Shown here in pieces: positions 1 through 9,188 of a DNA stretch of 61,106 bases (the stretch's first letter is position 1; each line of letters opens with the position of its first letter). The notes beneath the pieces were generated by a model. That model was given only the letters and a program-made list of their open reading frames with translations, did no database searches and was not told the origin of the DNA. The DNA comes from Chloroflexota bacterium (GTDB lineage Bacteria; Chloroflexota; Anaerolineae; Aggregatilineales; Phototrophicaceae), in the NCBI GenBank assembly GCA_003695675.1, contig RFIA01000175.1, positions 1 to 61,106 on the forward strand, in the 5' to 3' direction. Both the position numbers and the translations under genes were made by a program.

Positions 1-350
1 CGTCGGGGCGCCGTATGCGTCGCCCCTACCATACGGCAACATGATAACGGCGGGCGCGGCATACCGTGCCCCGACCATGCGGCGGTATGACAACGGCGGA
101 CGGGTGCGGCATATCGTGCGGTTGTCGTCGGGGCGCCGTATGCGTCGCCCCTACCACGCGGCGATATGACAACGGCGGACGCGGCATATCATGCGGTTTT
201 CGTCGGGGCGCCGTATGCGTCGCCCCGACCATGCGGCAACATGATAACGGCGGGCGCGGCATACCGTGCCCCGACCATGCGGTGGTATGACAACGGCGGA
301 CGGATGCGGCATATCGTGCGGTTGTCGTCGGGGCGCAGCGCAGCGGACGC
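1..350. repeat. Nested GC-rich tandem repeat
   Basis: The decamer CGTCGGGGCG recurs at 1, 126, 201 and 326, giving spacings of 125, 75 and 125 bp. Positions 1-125 and 201-325 are nearly identical, so the higher-order period is 200 bp. Sub-blocks share GGGGCGCCGTATGCGTCGCC, an imperfect palindrome, and a GACAACGGCGGACG segment. Short reading frames through it are low-complexity and mutually shadowing, so I see no gene. It continues beyond the left edge. After 350 the tail (GTGTCCCTACGG) resembles the flanks of the dispersed palindromes elsewhere in the window. Nothing recognisable lies in 351-481 apart from the leader of the next gene. Confidence 0.85.
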
Positions 351-481
351 GCAATAGCGTGTCCCTACGGGTCGTCCGTCAGGCGGACTGTCCACCGTTT
401 CTGTCGCGGATAGGTGAATAGTTAGTTGCGTTTTTCAAATTAATTTCGGACTCTGCCAAAACAATGGGTTCATCATAATCA

Positions 482-1798
482 ATGCCGGGAAAAACAAGAA
501 CGGGCATCATCGGCGCGGGTGTCGCCGGGTTATCAGCCGCGTGGGATTTAGCCCGCGCCGGTCATGAAGTCGTCATTTACGAAGCGCAACCCACACTCGG
601 CGGTCTTGCTGCCGGTTTCCGCGATGCGCATTGGGATTGGGCGCTGGAAAAATTTTATCACCACTGGTTCGAAACCGACAGCGATGTGCTCGGCCTCATC
701 GAAGAAATTGGCCAGAGCGACAAGGTGCTCTTCCCACGTCCAAAGACGAGTTATTGGATTGATGGCAAGATTTATCGCTCAGAGATTTCGCTCTCCGCAT
801 TGTTGCTGCCCCTTTCGCCACTGGCGAAACTGCGCTTAGCATTGGCCGGTGTATACATCAAATTCACGAGCAATTGGCAAGCGCTGGAAAAACACACCGC
901 CCACGATTGGTTACGACGCTACATGGGCGAGGAAGCCTATCGCAAATTATGGGCACCGTTGCTCATCGGCAAATTCGGCGAAGCGTATCAATCGGTCAAT
1001 ATGGCGTGGTTTTGGGCGCGGGTTTATAAGCGCAGTCTGCGTCTTGGCACATACAAAGGCGGCTTTCAAGCATTTTTGGATGCACTCGGCGCGGCGGTTG
1101 AGCAACAAGGCGTTGCTATTCACCTCAACACCCCTGTCGAAAAGATTGAGCAACAAGATGAACATCTCGTATTGTCGGTCAATGGACGACGAGAGCTATT
1201 CGACAAAGTGATTAGCACCGTCTCGCCCCATCTGACATTGCGATTAGCGCCACAACTTGCGCATACAGAATACGGTCAAACGATGTCCGAACTCAAGAGT
1301 ATTGGTGCGGTGTGTGTGGTCGTCGCTCTCAAGCATTCATTGCTGACAGATGGGACATATTGGCTCAATTTACCGGCAACGAGCGCAGACAAACAGCAAT
1401 CGGAATTTCCATTTTTGGCGCTCGTCGAACACACCAATTGGATGGAACGTTCACATTATGGCGATGACCACTTGATTTATTGTGGCGACTACATCCCGGC
1501 TGACCATGAATATTTTCAACTGAGCGAAGATGAATTGGCCGAGCGCTTTATCGCGCAATTATCGCGCTTCAATCCTGAATTTTCACGCGATTGGGTGCGC
1601 AAATATTGGGTATGGCGTGCGCCTTATGCGCAGCCTGTGCCGGGTGTCAACCACAGCGAAAAAATACTCCCTCTCAAGACACCGCTTTCCGGGCTATACT
1701 GGGCGAGCATGAGTCAAGTCTACCCATGGGATAGAGGAACAAATTACGCCGTCGAAATCGGACGGCGTGCTGCAAAATTGATTATTGAGGATGCGTAA
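482..1798 (+). CDS. FAD-dependent amine-oxidase-like oxidoreductase
   Basis: A 438-residue flavoprotein. The N-terminus carries the dinucleotide-binding GAGVAGLSAA at residues 11-20, followed by an acidic end of strand 2 (YEAQPTLGG), as in the protoporphyrinogen-oxidase/amine-oxidase family. There is no signal peptide, so it should be cytoplasmic. The substrate cannot be read from sequence. The family includes protoporphyrinogen oxidases, desaturases and sugar mutases, and it commonly sits near polysaccharide genes. Here UDP-glucose dehydrogenase follows 60 bp downstream, which fits a role in sugar or lipid-linked glycan metabolism (inference). The ATG start has no clear Shine-Dalgarno sequence, but the fold begins at once, so it is probably right. 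Confidence 0.85.
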   Translation: MPGKTRTGIIGAGVAGLSAAWDLARAGHEVVIYEAQPTLGGLAAGFRDAHWDWALEKFYHHWFETDSDVLGLIEEIGQSDKVLFPRPKTSYWIDGKIYRSEISLSALLLPLSPLAKLRLALAGVYIKFTSNWQALEKHTAHDWLRRYMGEEAYRKLWAPLLIGKFGEAYQSVNMAWFWARVYKRSLRLGTYKGGFQAFLDALGAAVEQQGVAIHLNTPVEKIEQQDEHLVLSVNGRRELFDKVISTVSPHLTLRLAPQLAHTEYGQTMSELKSIGAVCVVVALKHSLLTDGTYWLNLPATSADKQQSEFPFLALVEHTNWMERSHYGDDHLIYCGDYIPADHEYFQLSEDELAERFIAQLSRFNPEFSRDWVRKYWVWRAPYAQPVPGVNHSEKILPLKTPLSGLYWASMSQVYPWDRGTNYAVEIGRRAAKLIIEDA

Positions 1799-1858
1799 TG
1801 CAATTGCGTTAATCGTCATATCAACACACCTGAGAATACGTTAAGGGGATCATTTTTC

Positions 1859-3187
1859 ATGAAAAACATTTGCGTCATTGGCACGGGCTATGTCGGTCTG
1901 GTGACGGGCACCTGTTTTGCCGATCTTGGCAATCGTGTGATTGCGGTTGATTATGATGAAGCCAAGGTCGAACGGCTCAAGCAGGGCGAGATGCCCATCT
2001 ATGAACCGGGCCTCAAAGAAATGGTTGAGCGCAATACACATGCTGGTCGCCTGAGCTTCACCACATCGTATGACGAAGGGCTTGAAGATGCCGAGTATGT
2101 TTTCATCTGCGTCGGCACACCCGAGGGAGTCGATGGTGAGGCGGATTTGCAATATGTGCGCTCGGCAGCCGAAAGCATCGCGAAGACGATGAAGCACCCG
2201 CTCATCATCATCAACAAATCGACTGTGCCGGTCGGCACTGGGGATTGGGTCGCCGATATTGTTCGCAATACTCAACCGTCGCCGATTGCATTTTCGGTCG
2301 TCAGCTGTCCGGAATTTTTGCGCGAGGGGTCTGCCGTTCGCGACTTCATGAATCCTGACCGCACCGTGCTCGGCTCAACCGACAAAAGCGCCGCCGAAGC
2401 TGTTGCGCAACTTTATCTCTCGCTGCGTGCGCCGATTGTGATGACCGATTTGCGCACGGCGGAGATGATTAAATATGCGTCGAATGCGTTCTTGGCGACG
2501 CGCATCAGCTTCATCAACGAGATCAGCATCATCTGTGAAAAACTCGGTGCTGATGTGATGGAAGTCGCGCAAGGTATGGGCTTCGACCAACGCATCGGGC
2601 ATCATTTCTTGCAGGCTGGTGTCGGGTATGGCGGCAGTTGCTTCCCAAAAGATGTGAAAGCGTTGGCATATATGGCCGACACACACGGGATGCACCCGCA
2701 ATTATTACGCGCTGTGATGGACATCAATTCGTTTCAGCGAAAGCATATTATGTTGAAGGTGCAAGATATGGTCGGTGACCTCGAAAACAAAGTGATTGCG
2801 TTGCTCGGTCTCGCATTCAAAGAAAACACCGACGATATTCGTGAGTCCCCAGCGCTTACTGTTGCCGAATATCTACTCAACGAAGGCGCGATTGTCCGCG
2901 CTTACGACCCGGTCGCCATGCCGAATACGACGCGAGTCATGCCCAAAATTGATATGTGCAACAATCCCTATGACTTGGCGAAGGGGGCTGATGCGCTCGT
3001 CGTTCTCACGCCATGGAATGAATTCAAACAACTCGATATGGGAAAAATTTGCCAGAGCATGAAGCAGCCTATTCTGGTTGATGGGCGCAACATGTATGAA
3101 CCGGCGGTGATGCGTGAAATCGGATTCGCGTATCGCGGTGTGGGGCGCGGTTACGATGGTGTCGGCCACACGACTGTAGAAATTTAA
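1859..3187 (+). CDS. ugd: UDP-glucose 6-dehydrogenase
   Basis: Oxidises UDP-glucose to UDP-glucuronate with two NAD+, supplying uronic acid for surface polysaccharides. The 442 residues match the usual length. The N-terminal Rossmann motif [10 protein letters not shown] starts at residue 8. The middle-domain lysine lies in [10 protein letters not shown] (K205), and the catalytic cysteine in [10 protein letters not shown] (C261). The C-terminal domain has the usual [16 protein letters not shown]. An AAGGGG SD at 1843-1848 precedes the ATG. It is cytoplasmic and follows the FAD oxidoreductase in the same orientation. The family assignment is firm. Confidence 0.96.
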   Translation: MKNICVIGTGYVGLVTGTCFADLGNRVIAVDYDEAKVERLKQGEMPIYEPGLKEMVERNTHAGRLSFTTSYDEGLEDAEYVFICVGTPEGVDGEADLQYVRSAAESIAKTMKHPLIIINKSTVPVGTGDWVADIVRNTQPSPIAFSVVSCPEFLREGSAVRDFMNPDRTVLGSTDKSAAEAVAQLYLSLRAPIVMTDLRTAEMIKYASNAFLATRISFINEISIICEKLGADVMEVAQGMGFDQRIGHHFLQAGVGYGGSCFPKDVKALAYMADTHGMHPQLLRAVMDINSFQRKHIMLKVQDMVGDLENKVIALLGLAFKENTDDIRESPALTVAEYLLNEGAIVRAYDPVAMPNTTRVMPKIDMCNNPYDLAKGADALVVLTPWNEFKQLDMGKICQSMKQPILVDGRNMYEPAVMREIGFAYRGVGRGYDGVGHTTVEI

Positions 3188-3210
3188 TTGTAGCGATCTG
3201 GAGAAGTGTA

Positions 3211-4506
3211 TTGAGTAACGTTACCCGGCATCAACTGGACAACGGTTTGACCGTTCTCCTAAAAGAAGTTCACCATACCCCGATTATCAGTTGGTGGGTG
3301 CTGTATCGTGTTGGCAGCCGAAACGAACGGACGGGGCAAACGGGTGTCTCGCATTGGGTTGAGCACATGCTGTTCAAAGGCACAGAAGCATTCCCAGCGG
3401 GGTATCTCGACCGGGCAATTGACCGCGCCGGTGGCTTGTGGAACGCGCAAACATCAAGCGATTACACGGCCTACTACGAAACACTCCCCGCCGATAAAAT
3501 CGATTTGGCATTGCGGGCAGAAGCCGACCGCATGGTCAACGCGGTCTTCGACCCAGAAGAAGTTGAATCGGAACGCACGGTCATCATCTCCGAACGACAA
3601 GGGGCGGAAAACTCGCCCACCTTCTGGTTACGTGAGCAAGTCAACGCCACGGCTTTTCATGTGCATGGTTATCATCACGAGATTATCGGCGATATGATTG
3701 ACTTGAAAACGATGACTCGCGATGATCTTTACGCGCATTACAAACGACATTATATGCCGAATAACGCGATAGCCGTTGCTGTCGGCGATTTCGATACCGA
3801 TGAAATGCTCGCAAATATCAAAGCGATTTATGGCGAGATACCCGCCGGTGAAACGCCCAATCTTTTTGTACGGCCGGAGCCGGAACAAAGTGGCGAACGG
3901 CGTGTCAAGGTAGAGCGACCGGGCAATAATGCTTTCGTTCATGTGGCCTATCGTGCGCCCGCAGCCACTGATGAGGATTGGTTCAAACTCGCCATTCTCG
4001 ATAGTGTCATGAGCGGGCCGAGTGGTATGGGCGGTGGCGGGGTCGGCAACAAGACGAGTCGGCTCTACAAAGCATTGGTTGAAACCGAACTTGCCGCCGG
4101 GTTGGGTGGCGGGCTACTGCCATCAATTGACCCGTATCTGTATAACATCGTCGTCACCGTCCGGCATGGCAGTTCGATTGAAGCGGTCGAAGCAGCGCTC
4201 GACGAACAAATTGACCGCATCTGCAACGACAACATCACCGACGCCGAACTCGTCAAAGCGAAGAAACAAGCGCGTGCCTTGTTCGCTTATGCGACCGAGA
4301 GTGTTACCGGGCAGGCTTTCTGGTTGGCTTTTGCCGAGAATTTCGACAGCTACACTTGGTTCGAGGATTATGTTGACCATCTCGAAACCGTCACTATCGC
4401 TGATGTGCGCGATGTGGCGCAAAAGTATCTGCGGCCACAAAACCGCACGGTCGGTTGGTTCGTGCCAATCAACGGCAACAATGGACATACAGGTGAAACT
4501 TCATGA
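3211..4506 (+). CDS. M16 family zinc metallopeptidase, catalytic subunit
   Basis: A 431-residue M16B (pitrilysin/processing-peptidase type) protease. The inverted zinc site is present as HWVEH (H48, E51, H52), with the third ligand E128 exactly 76 residues after H52. The C-terminal substrate-binding segment SRLYKALVE is also present. The TTG start is supported by GGAGAAG just upstream. There is no signal peptide, so it is presumably cytoplasmic. The next gene, a homologue lacking the zinc site, overlaps it by ATGA. Bacterial and mitochondrial M16B enzymes work as such active/inactive pairs, so the two products probably form a heterodimer that degrades or processes peptides. Confidence 0.93.
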   Translation: MSNVTRHQLDNGLTVLLKEVHHTPIISWWVLYRVGSRNERTGQTGVSHWVEHMLFKGTEAFPAGYLDRAIDRAGGLWNAQTSSDYTAYYETLPADKIDLALRAEADRMVNAVFDPEEVESERTVIISERQGAENSPTFWLREQVNATAFHVHGYHHEIIGDMIDLKTMTRDDLYAHYKRHYMPNNAIAVAVGDFDTDEMLANIKAIYGEIPAGETPNLFVRPEPEQSGERRVKVERPGNNAFVHVAYRAPAATDEDWFKLAILDSVMSGPSGMGGGGVGNKTSRLYKALVETELAAGLGGGLLPSIDPYLYNIVVTVRHGSSIEAVEAALDEQIDRICNDNITDAELVKAKKQARALFAYATESVTGQAFWLAFAENFDSYTWFEDYVDHLETVTIADVRDVAQKYLRPQNRTVGWFVPINGNNGHTGETS

Positions 4507-5780
4507 CAACAACATCGACACTCCCCGGCCCCGATACGATCACCCGTGTGACACTCGACAATGGGATCACGATACTCGTCTACGAAAATCACACATCGCA
4601 ATCCGTTGTGATTGATGGCACAGTACGCGCTGGCAGTTTGTATGAATCGCCTGCGAAAAATGGCCTCGCCGCTTTGACGGCGCGTTCGTTGATGCGCGGC
4701 ACAACACAGCGCGACTTCAACGCGATTTTCGCTGGTCTCGAAAATATCGGTGCTGATCTCGGTATCAACGGCGGCGTTCATCGTGCCGGGTTTTCCGGCA
4801 AAGCATTGGCCGAGGATTTGCCGGTATTGATTGAGCTGCTCGGCGATGTGCTGCGCAATCCGTCATTTCCCGAAGAGCAAGTTGAACGCCTCAAAGGCGA
4901 AATCTTCACTGGGTTGCAATACCGACAGCAAGACACACGCTACCGGGCGAACCGTGCTTTTCGTGAAGGTCTTTACCCCGCATCGCATCCGTTGCACTAT
5001 AGCACATCGGGCACGTTAGAGACTGTTCCCATGCTGACGGTGGACGACATCAAGCAATTTCATCAGACGCATTACGGCCCCGCCGATATGATTATCGTGA
5101 TTGTCGGCGATGTGCAAACGGATGCAGCTATCGATGTAGTTCACAATCATCTCGGCGATTGGAAAAACCCCAATCAAGCCGATGTGCCCGATATACCCGA
5201 AGCGCCACAAGCCACTCAAATCCAAAAAACAGTGATCGGTTTGCCGGGCAAAACACAATCCGATATTATGCTGGGCGTCGTCGGGCCGTCGCGCACGGCA
5301 GAGGATTATCTGGCGGCAGCCCTCGCCAACAGTGTGCTCGGTGTATTTGGGATGATGGGGCGCATCGGGCAAGAAGTCCGCGAAAAGCAAGGACTCGCGT
5401 ATTATGCTTACAGCCGGGTTGACGGCGGCCTCACACCGGGACCGTGGTACGTCAGCGCTGGCGTAGACCCCAACGATGTCGATAAGGCAATTGACAGCAT
5501 CCTTCACGAAATTCGCCGGATGGTTACCGAACCGGTGAGCGCGGAAGACTTGAGCGATAATCAGTCCTACTTTATTGGTCACTTGCCGCTTCAACTTGAA
5601 AATAATGACGGCGTCGCCGATGCGTTGTTGCGAATCGAGACTTACAATCTCGGCCTCGATTATTTGATACAATATCGCGACACAGTTGAAAGGCTGACAG
5701 TTGACGATTTGCTCGCAGCCGCACAACATTACCTGAACCCTGATGCGTATGTGTCGGCTGTCGCCGGGCCAGAAGATTGA
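4503..5780 (+). CDS. M16 family peptidase-like protein, non-catalytic partner
   Basis: A 425-residue M16 homologue without HxxEH. The equivalent segment reads GLAALTARSLMRGT, so it cannot bind zinc. The R/Y substrate-positioning region survives as REKQGLAYYAYS, with a following glycine-rich stretch. This is the classic signature of the non-catalytic alpha-type subunit of heterodimeric M16B peptidases. The ATGA overlap with the catalytic gene indicates translational coupling and 1:1 synthesis. A GC-rich palindrome at 5813-5837 lies just after the stop and may end transcription. Confidence 0.92.
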   Translation: MTTTSTLPGPDTITRVTLDNGITILVYENHTSQSVVIDGTVRAGSLYESPAKNGLAALTARSLMRGTTQRDFNAIFAGLENIGADLGINGGVHRAGFSGKALAEDLPVLIELLGDVLRNPSFPEEQVERLKGEIFTGLQYRQQDTRYRANRAFREGLYPASHPLHYSTSGTLETVPMLTVDDIKQFHQTHYGPADMIIVIVGDVQTDAAIDVVHNHLGDWKNPNQADVPDIPEAPQATQIQKTVIGLPGKTQSDIMLGVVGPSRTAEDYLAAALANSVLGVFGMMGRIGQEVREKQGLAYYAYSRVDGGLTPGPWYVSAGVDPNDVDKAIDSILHEIRRMVTEPVSAEDLSDNQSYFIGHLPLQLENNDGVADALLRIETYNLGLDYLIQYRDTVERLTVDDLLAAAQHYLNPDAYVSAVAGPED

Positions 5781-5812
5781 TGCACACCGGGCAGAGGGTA
5801 TTCTTTCCATAA

Positions 5813-5837
5813 GGGGGCGACCCGGCGCGTCGCCCCC
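5813..5837. terminator. GC-rich palindrome, likely terminator
   Basis: Perfect 8-bp arms GGGGGCGA and TCGCCCCC with a 9-base loop, 33 bp after the M16 operon stop. There is no T-tract. It belongs to the dispersed intergenic palindromes of this window and could stop transcription or stabilise the 3' end. Confidence 0.55.
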
Positions 5838-5845
5838 ACAATCTG

Positions 5846-5894
5846 TGTTGAATGTTTGCTTCTCGTGGCGTTCTTTGCGCCTTTTTGCGGTTTA
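5846..5894 (-). repeat. CGCAAAG-type dispersed intergenic repeat
   Basis: Read on the minus strand it begins AAACCGCAAAAAGGCGCAAA and ends in a TTC/GAA-rich tail. Related copies lie near 7235, 30356, 48954, 50263, 51001 and 58447. It is non-coding and sits between the M16 operon and the sugar dehydrogenase. Confidence 0.6.
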
Positions 5895-5925
5895 ATATCG
5901 CTTTATTTTCGATGGAGGAAGCCAA

Positions 5926-7122
5926 TTGAGAAAACCAATACTGCAAATTGTTCTCTTATTCATATTACTGGCATTGAGTGTTGGATACGGTTTCGCGCAG
6001 GACGAACCCATCATCACGCGCAGCACCCCGCCTGACCCAACGCAGTATCAATTGACCGAAGTTGTGAGCGGTCTGTCGAAGCCGTTGTATCTCACACATG
6101 CCGGTGATGGTTCTGGCCGTTTGTTCATTGTCGAGCAAACTGGCGCTATCTGGGTGATGCAAGACGGCGTCGTGTTGTCGCCTCCATTTCTCGATCTCTC
6201 GAACATCATCAATCAAGATATTTTCAACCGCCCGTTTTCAGAACGGGGATTGCTTGGGCTGGCCTTTCATCCAAATTACGCTGAGAATGGACAATTCTTC
6301 GTGCATTACAACGACGCGAGTGGCACAACGATTATCGCGCGTTATCACGTCTCGGCAGACAATCCCAACATCGCCGACCCACAAAGTGCGCAACTCGTGC
6401 TGATGCAATCGCAGCCCTTCGCCAATCATAATGGCGGGCAAATCGCCTTCGGGCCGGACGGCTTCCTCTACATTGGTCTCGGCGATGGCGGCGCGGCAGG
6501 AGACCCGCAGAACAATGGGCAAAATCCAAGCACATTGCTGGGAACAATTTTGCGCATCGATGTCGATAATGGAGAGCGTTACGCTGTCCCGGCGGACAAT
6601 CCATTCGTCGGCGACACGACTGCGGCGGATGAAGTCTGGGCGTGGGGGCTGCGCAACCCGTGGCGCTTCAGTTTCGACCGCGCAACTGGCGATCTCTACA
6701 TCGCCGACGTCGGGCAAAATCAATGGGAAGAGATCAACTTCCAAGCGGCGAACAGTCTTGGCGGCGAAAATTATGGCTGGAATATTCTTGAAGGCACTCA
6801 CAATTTCTCCGGCGGCACACCGCCTTCGAATGCAGTCGCGCCGATTCTCGAATACAATCACAGTTCGGGTATTTCGGTGACGGGCGGTTATGTTTATCGA
6901 GGCAGCGCTTTGCCGGATTTAGATGGCGTGTATTTCTACGGCGATTGGGGGTCGGGCGTTATCTGGGCCGCCTATCGCGACCAAGACAACCGATGGCAGA
7001 CGAATGTTTTCATGAACACGAACATTCAAATCAGTTCATTCGGCGAAGATGAGAATGGCGAATTGTTTGTGCTGGACTATGGCGGTCGTGTCTTCCAACT
7101 GACTGCTGCATCAGGAGCATAA
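5926..7122 (+). CDS. Secreted PQQ-type glucose/sorbosone dehydrogenase-like protein
   Basis: A 398-residue soluble aldose-sugar dehydrogenase-type beta-propeller. Residues 1-24 form a signal peptide (hydrophobic core ILQIVLLFILLALSV, cleavage near FA/QD). The propeller shows LSKPLYLTHAGDGSGRLFIV, GLLGLAFHP, the histidine-containing NHNGGQIAFGPDG and GLRNPWRFSFD, all characteristic of the GSDH family. The TTG start is decided by a strong SD (GGAGGA, 5914-5919). In the family these enzymes use PQQ and Ca2+ to oxidise sugar aldehydes on the outer side of the membrane. No PQQ biosynthesis gene is in the window. No obvious partner is adjacent. Confidence 0.9.
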   Translation: MRKPILQIVLLFILLALSVGYGFAQDEPIITRSTPPDPTQYQLTEVVSGLSKPLYLTHAGDGSGRLFIVEQTGAIWVMQDGVVLSPPFLDLSNIINQDIFNRPFSERGLLGLAFHPNYAENGQFFVHYNDASGTTIIARYHVSADNPNIADPQSAQLVLMQSQPFANHNGGQIAFGPDGFLYIGLGDGGAAGDPQNNGQNPSTLLGTILRIDVDNGERYAVPADNPFVGDTTAADEVWAWGLRNPWRFSFDRATGDLYIADVGQNQWEEINFQAANSLGGENYGWNILEGTHNFSGGTPPSNAVAPILEYNHSSGISVTGGYVYRGSALPDLDGVYFYGDWGSGVIWAAYRDQDNRWQTNVFMNTNIQISSFGEDENGELFVLDYGGRVFQLTAASGA

Positions 7123-7158
7123 ACATAGATTTATCTCCAAAGCGATGAAAATGTTGGC

Positions 7159-7180
7159 GGGGCATTGCGTGCAATGCCCC
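7159..7180. terminator. Palindrome after sugar dehydrogenase gene
   Basis: Perfect arms GGGGCATTGC and GCAATGCCCC around GT, flanked by GTTG/CAAC that extend the pairing. It lies 36 bp past the stop codon. It probably acts as a terminator or mRNA 3' end, though no U-run follows directly. Confidence 0.5.
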
Positions 7181-7200
7181 AACGGGTTGCTTTTCGCAAA

Positions 7201-7223
7201 GGTACGACGCGGCGCATCGTACC
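7201..7223. repeat. Second hairpin in the 7.1-7.5 kb gap
   Basis: Perfect 7-bp arms GGTACGA and TCGTACC around a 9-base loop. Like the palindrome at 5813 it is followed by a CGCAAAG-type element, so the two repeat families travel together in both gaps. Confidence 0.45.
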
Positions 7224-7234
7224 CGGCAATCTGC

Positions 7235-7284
7235 GTTGAATCGTTTCGCTTTTGCTTGGCGGCTTGGCCGCTTGGCGCTTGAAT
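7235..7284 (-). repeat. CGCAAAG-type dispersed repeat, degenerate copy
   Basis: Contains TTGAATCGTTTCG, also seen at 30381-30392, followed by a degenerate GGCGG/TTGGC stretch in place of the TTTGCG units. Confidence 0.4.
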
Positions 7285-7441
7285 GTCGTTTGTTTTCAAG
7301 GGAATGACGCGCGAGCTGTTTATAGAACGGCTATAGACAATCAACTTATGTCGATGTAAGAGCCAGCCCAGTCATTCCGTCCTTTGTTTTAAGCGCACAC
7401 TACTTTCTGAAGAAGACGCATCGTATAATAGAGATGGTGGT

Positions 7442-7487
7442 TTTTGACAAATGTGAAATTGTAGTCAATAATTGGATGTTGTCAAAA
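7442..7487 (+). promoter_or_regulatory. Sigma70-type promoter flanked by an inverted repeat
   Basis: TTGACA (7444-7449), exactly 17 bp, then AATAAT (7467-7472): a near-consensus housekeeping promoter for the gene starting at 7542. The -35 box lies inside a 9-bp perfect inverted repeat, TTTTGACAA (7442-7450) and TTGTCAAAA (7479-7487), 28 bp apart and bracketing the -10. That geometry would suit a dimeric repressor (inference). Confidence 0.5.
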
Positions 7488-7541
7488 TCCTAAAACGTTT
7501 CACGTAAATTGATCAATCAGATACAACAGGGGCAAATTCGG

Positions 7542-9185
7542 ATGACCGACACATCAGCCGCCACGCTAGATGATTGTACCAACCTGACGATTTATAAAGG
7601 GAATTCTGTGCTAGTTTCTGACCGGCGCAATGTTGACTTGCAACCGGGCGCGAATTTGATCGAGTTTCCTAATATTTTGGCCGACGTGGTGCGCCAATCG
7701 ATCAATGTCAGCATCCGCGATCAATCCTTCAATGCCGTTGTGACTGAACATCGCTTCTTATATGATCTCGCCGACAACACTATGATTCTCAAGCGCTATC
7801 TCGGTGAAATGATTGAGGTGCGGACACAAGATGGGCAGGTTTATGCGGGGCAATACGTCCGCGTCACGAAAGGGCTACGCAACACAGCATTCAGCAATGC
7901 AGCAAGCGATGACTTGTTGCTCTGCAATACGGACGGACAACTCATCTTAATCGCCGCTAACAACATTAGTGAAATTCACTTGCCCGAAAATCGTGAGCTA
8001 ATTCAACAACCCTTGCTTCAAATCATGATTGAAAGTCAAGAAGCGGGCACTTGCCCTATCGAAGTGACGTATATTGCAAGCGGTATCGATTGGGCAGTTG
8101 ATTATAATGTGATTGTATCGGAAAACGACCAACTCGTGACCTTCAATGGTTGGGCGACACTCACCAACAAAACCGACGTGTCCTTCAACGATGTTTATGT
8201 CAAGCTCGTTCAAGAGAGTGCTTCACCACTGACACAGCCACAGCCAACGAACCCACCGCAACCACCGGCAGCGAACAGGTCGCTTCGTCCTTCTCCGTTC
8301 TCGCGACAAAATCCGCCGAAGCCACTGCGGCCACCCCAACCGCCACGCCCACCGTTAACACGTCCCGGTTCGCGTCTTGGTAGATTGAATCAGCGACCGC
8401 CGGTTGACGATGGCGGGCGTTTCGGCGATCCATCGCATCCATCAAACGACCCGCCGCACAGACCCTTATCGAGCCGCTTTCCAACCCGAATACCCCCCCC
8501 GGCACCTGCACCGTTGCCGCCTCTCAAGCGCGTGTCTCAATACCGTTATCCAATAGAGCGTCCTGTTGACCTCGAAAACGATGAAACACGACACATCAAA
8601 CTCGTTGACCTCGCCCCCCCAACTGCGCAATTAGCGTATATCTACGATGCTAGTCCACCGGTTTCCAAATATCCACGCAATCCCAATACAGACCGCAATC
8701 AGGGCGACACACAAGTGACGGAGGTCAACGCCTTCATCACATTCAATGCCAACGAGCAGACCGCGACAATGGTCAACCTACCAGCCGGTGAACTGCGCAT
8801 ATATCAACAAGATCATCGCGGCGCTTCGACACTTGTCGGCAACCGGAAAATCAAACATCTCTCCGGCGATGACCGCCTCGAAATTTCGCTCGGCGCCTTG
8901 CCAGATGTAGACGGGAAGCGAACACAAAAAGATTTCCGCAGGTTAGAAAATTCGTTACTCGAAGAAACCTACCGCATTCGTTTGCGCAATCAACGGCAAG
9001 ACCGTCCCGTGCGCGTGACTGTGCTCGAACGTTTATTTCGCTGGGGAAATTGGCGCATCGTCAACACCTCGCATAGCTATACCAAACAAGATGCCACAAG
9101 CATCACCTTCGATGTGACGATCCCACCGCGCGAGAAAATGGCTATCTTGTATACCGTGCGCTATTTCCTGACAGGAATGGATTGA
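7542..9185 (+). CDS. DUF4139-like protein with a proline-rich insert
   Basis: Of unknown function; 547 residues from the ATG at 7542, chosen because AGGGG lies 9 bases upstream. A TTG at 7509 would add 11 residues but has no SD. The first ~230 residues (opening LTIYKGNSVLVSDRR, later ITYIASGIDWAVDYN-like) and the last ~180 (from VNAFITFNANEQTATMVNLP) resemble the two halves of DUF4139/mucoidy-inhibitor-type proteins. Between them lie roughly 120 residues very rich in Pro, Arg and Ser, with runs such as PQPPRPPLTRPGSRLGRL, probably disordered. There is no signal peptide or membrane segment. It stands alone, convergent with the response regulator 3 bp away. Confidence 0.7.
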   Translation: MTDTSAATLDDCTNLTIYKGNSVLVSDRRNVDLQPGANLIEFPNILADVVRQSINVSIRDQSFNAVVTEHRFLYDLADNTMILKRYLGEMIEVRTQDGQVYAGQYVRVTKGLRNTAFSNAASDDLLLCNTDGQLILIAANNISEIHLPENRELIQQPLLQIMIESQEAGTCPIEVTYIASGIDWAVDYNVIVSENDQLVTFNGWATLTNKTDVSFNDVYVKLVQESASPLTQPQPTNPPQPPAANRSLRPSPFSRQNPPKPLRPPQPPRPPLTRPGSRLGRLNQRPPVDDGGRFGDPSHPSNDPPHRPLSSRFPTRIPPPAPAPLPPLKRVSQYRYPIERPVDLENDETRHIKLVDLAPPTAQLAYIYDASPPVSKYPRNPNTDRNQGDTQVTEVNAFITFNANEQTATMVNLPAGELRIYQQDHRGASTLVGNRKIKHLSGDDRLEISLGALPDVDGKRTQKDFRRLENSLLEETYRIRLRNQRQDRPVRVTVLERLFRWGNWRIVNTSHSYTKQDATSITFDVTIPPREKMAILYTVRYFLTGMD

Positions 9186-9188
9186 ACG

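Larger units (their letters stand above)
7123..7541. other. Intergenic region with two hairpins, a repeat and a promoter
   Basis: This 419-bp gap has no gene I can support. In order it holds a GGGGCATTGC palindrome (7159-7180), a second hairpin (7201-7223), a CGCAAAG-type repeat (about 7235-7284), a stray TATAAT (7424-7429), a strong-looking promoter with an inverted repeat (7442-7487), and the SD of the DUF4139-like gene (AGGGG, 7528-7532). Confidence 0.7.

Noticed and set aside
1-350. CRISPR-like repeats
   Set aside because: The repeat spacings are 75 and 125 bp with near-identical interiors rather than unique spacers, and no cas gene is present.
5016-5810. Minus-strand frame of 264 codons
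   Set aside because: Antisense to the non-catalytic M16 gene, with no recognisable domain or ribosome site, and the M16 gene explains the region fully.
7424-7429. Second promoter from a perfect TATAAT
   Set aside because: No -35 box at suitable spacing was found, and the TTGACA/AATAAT pair 20 bp further on is far better.
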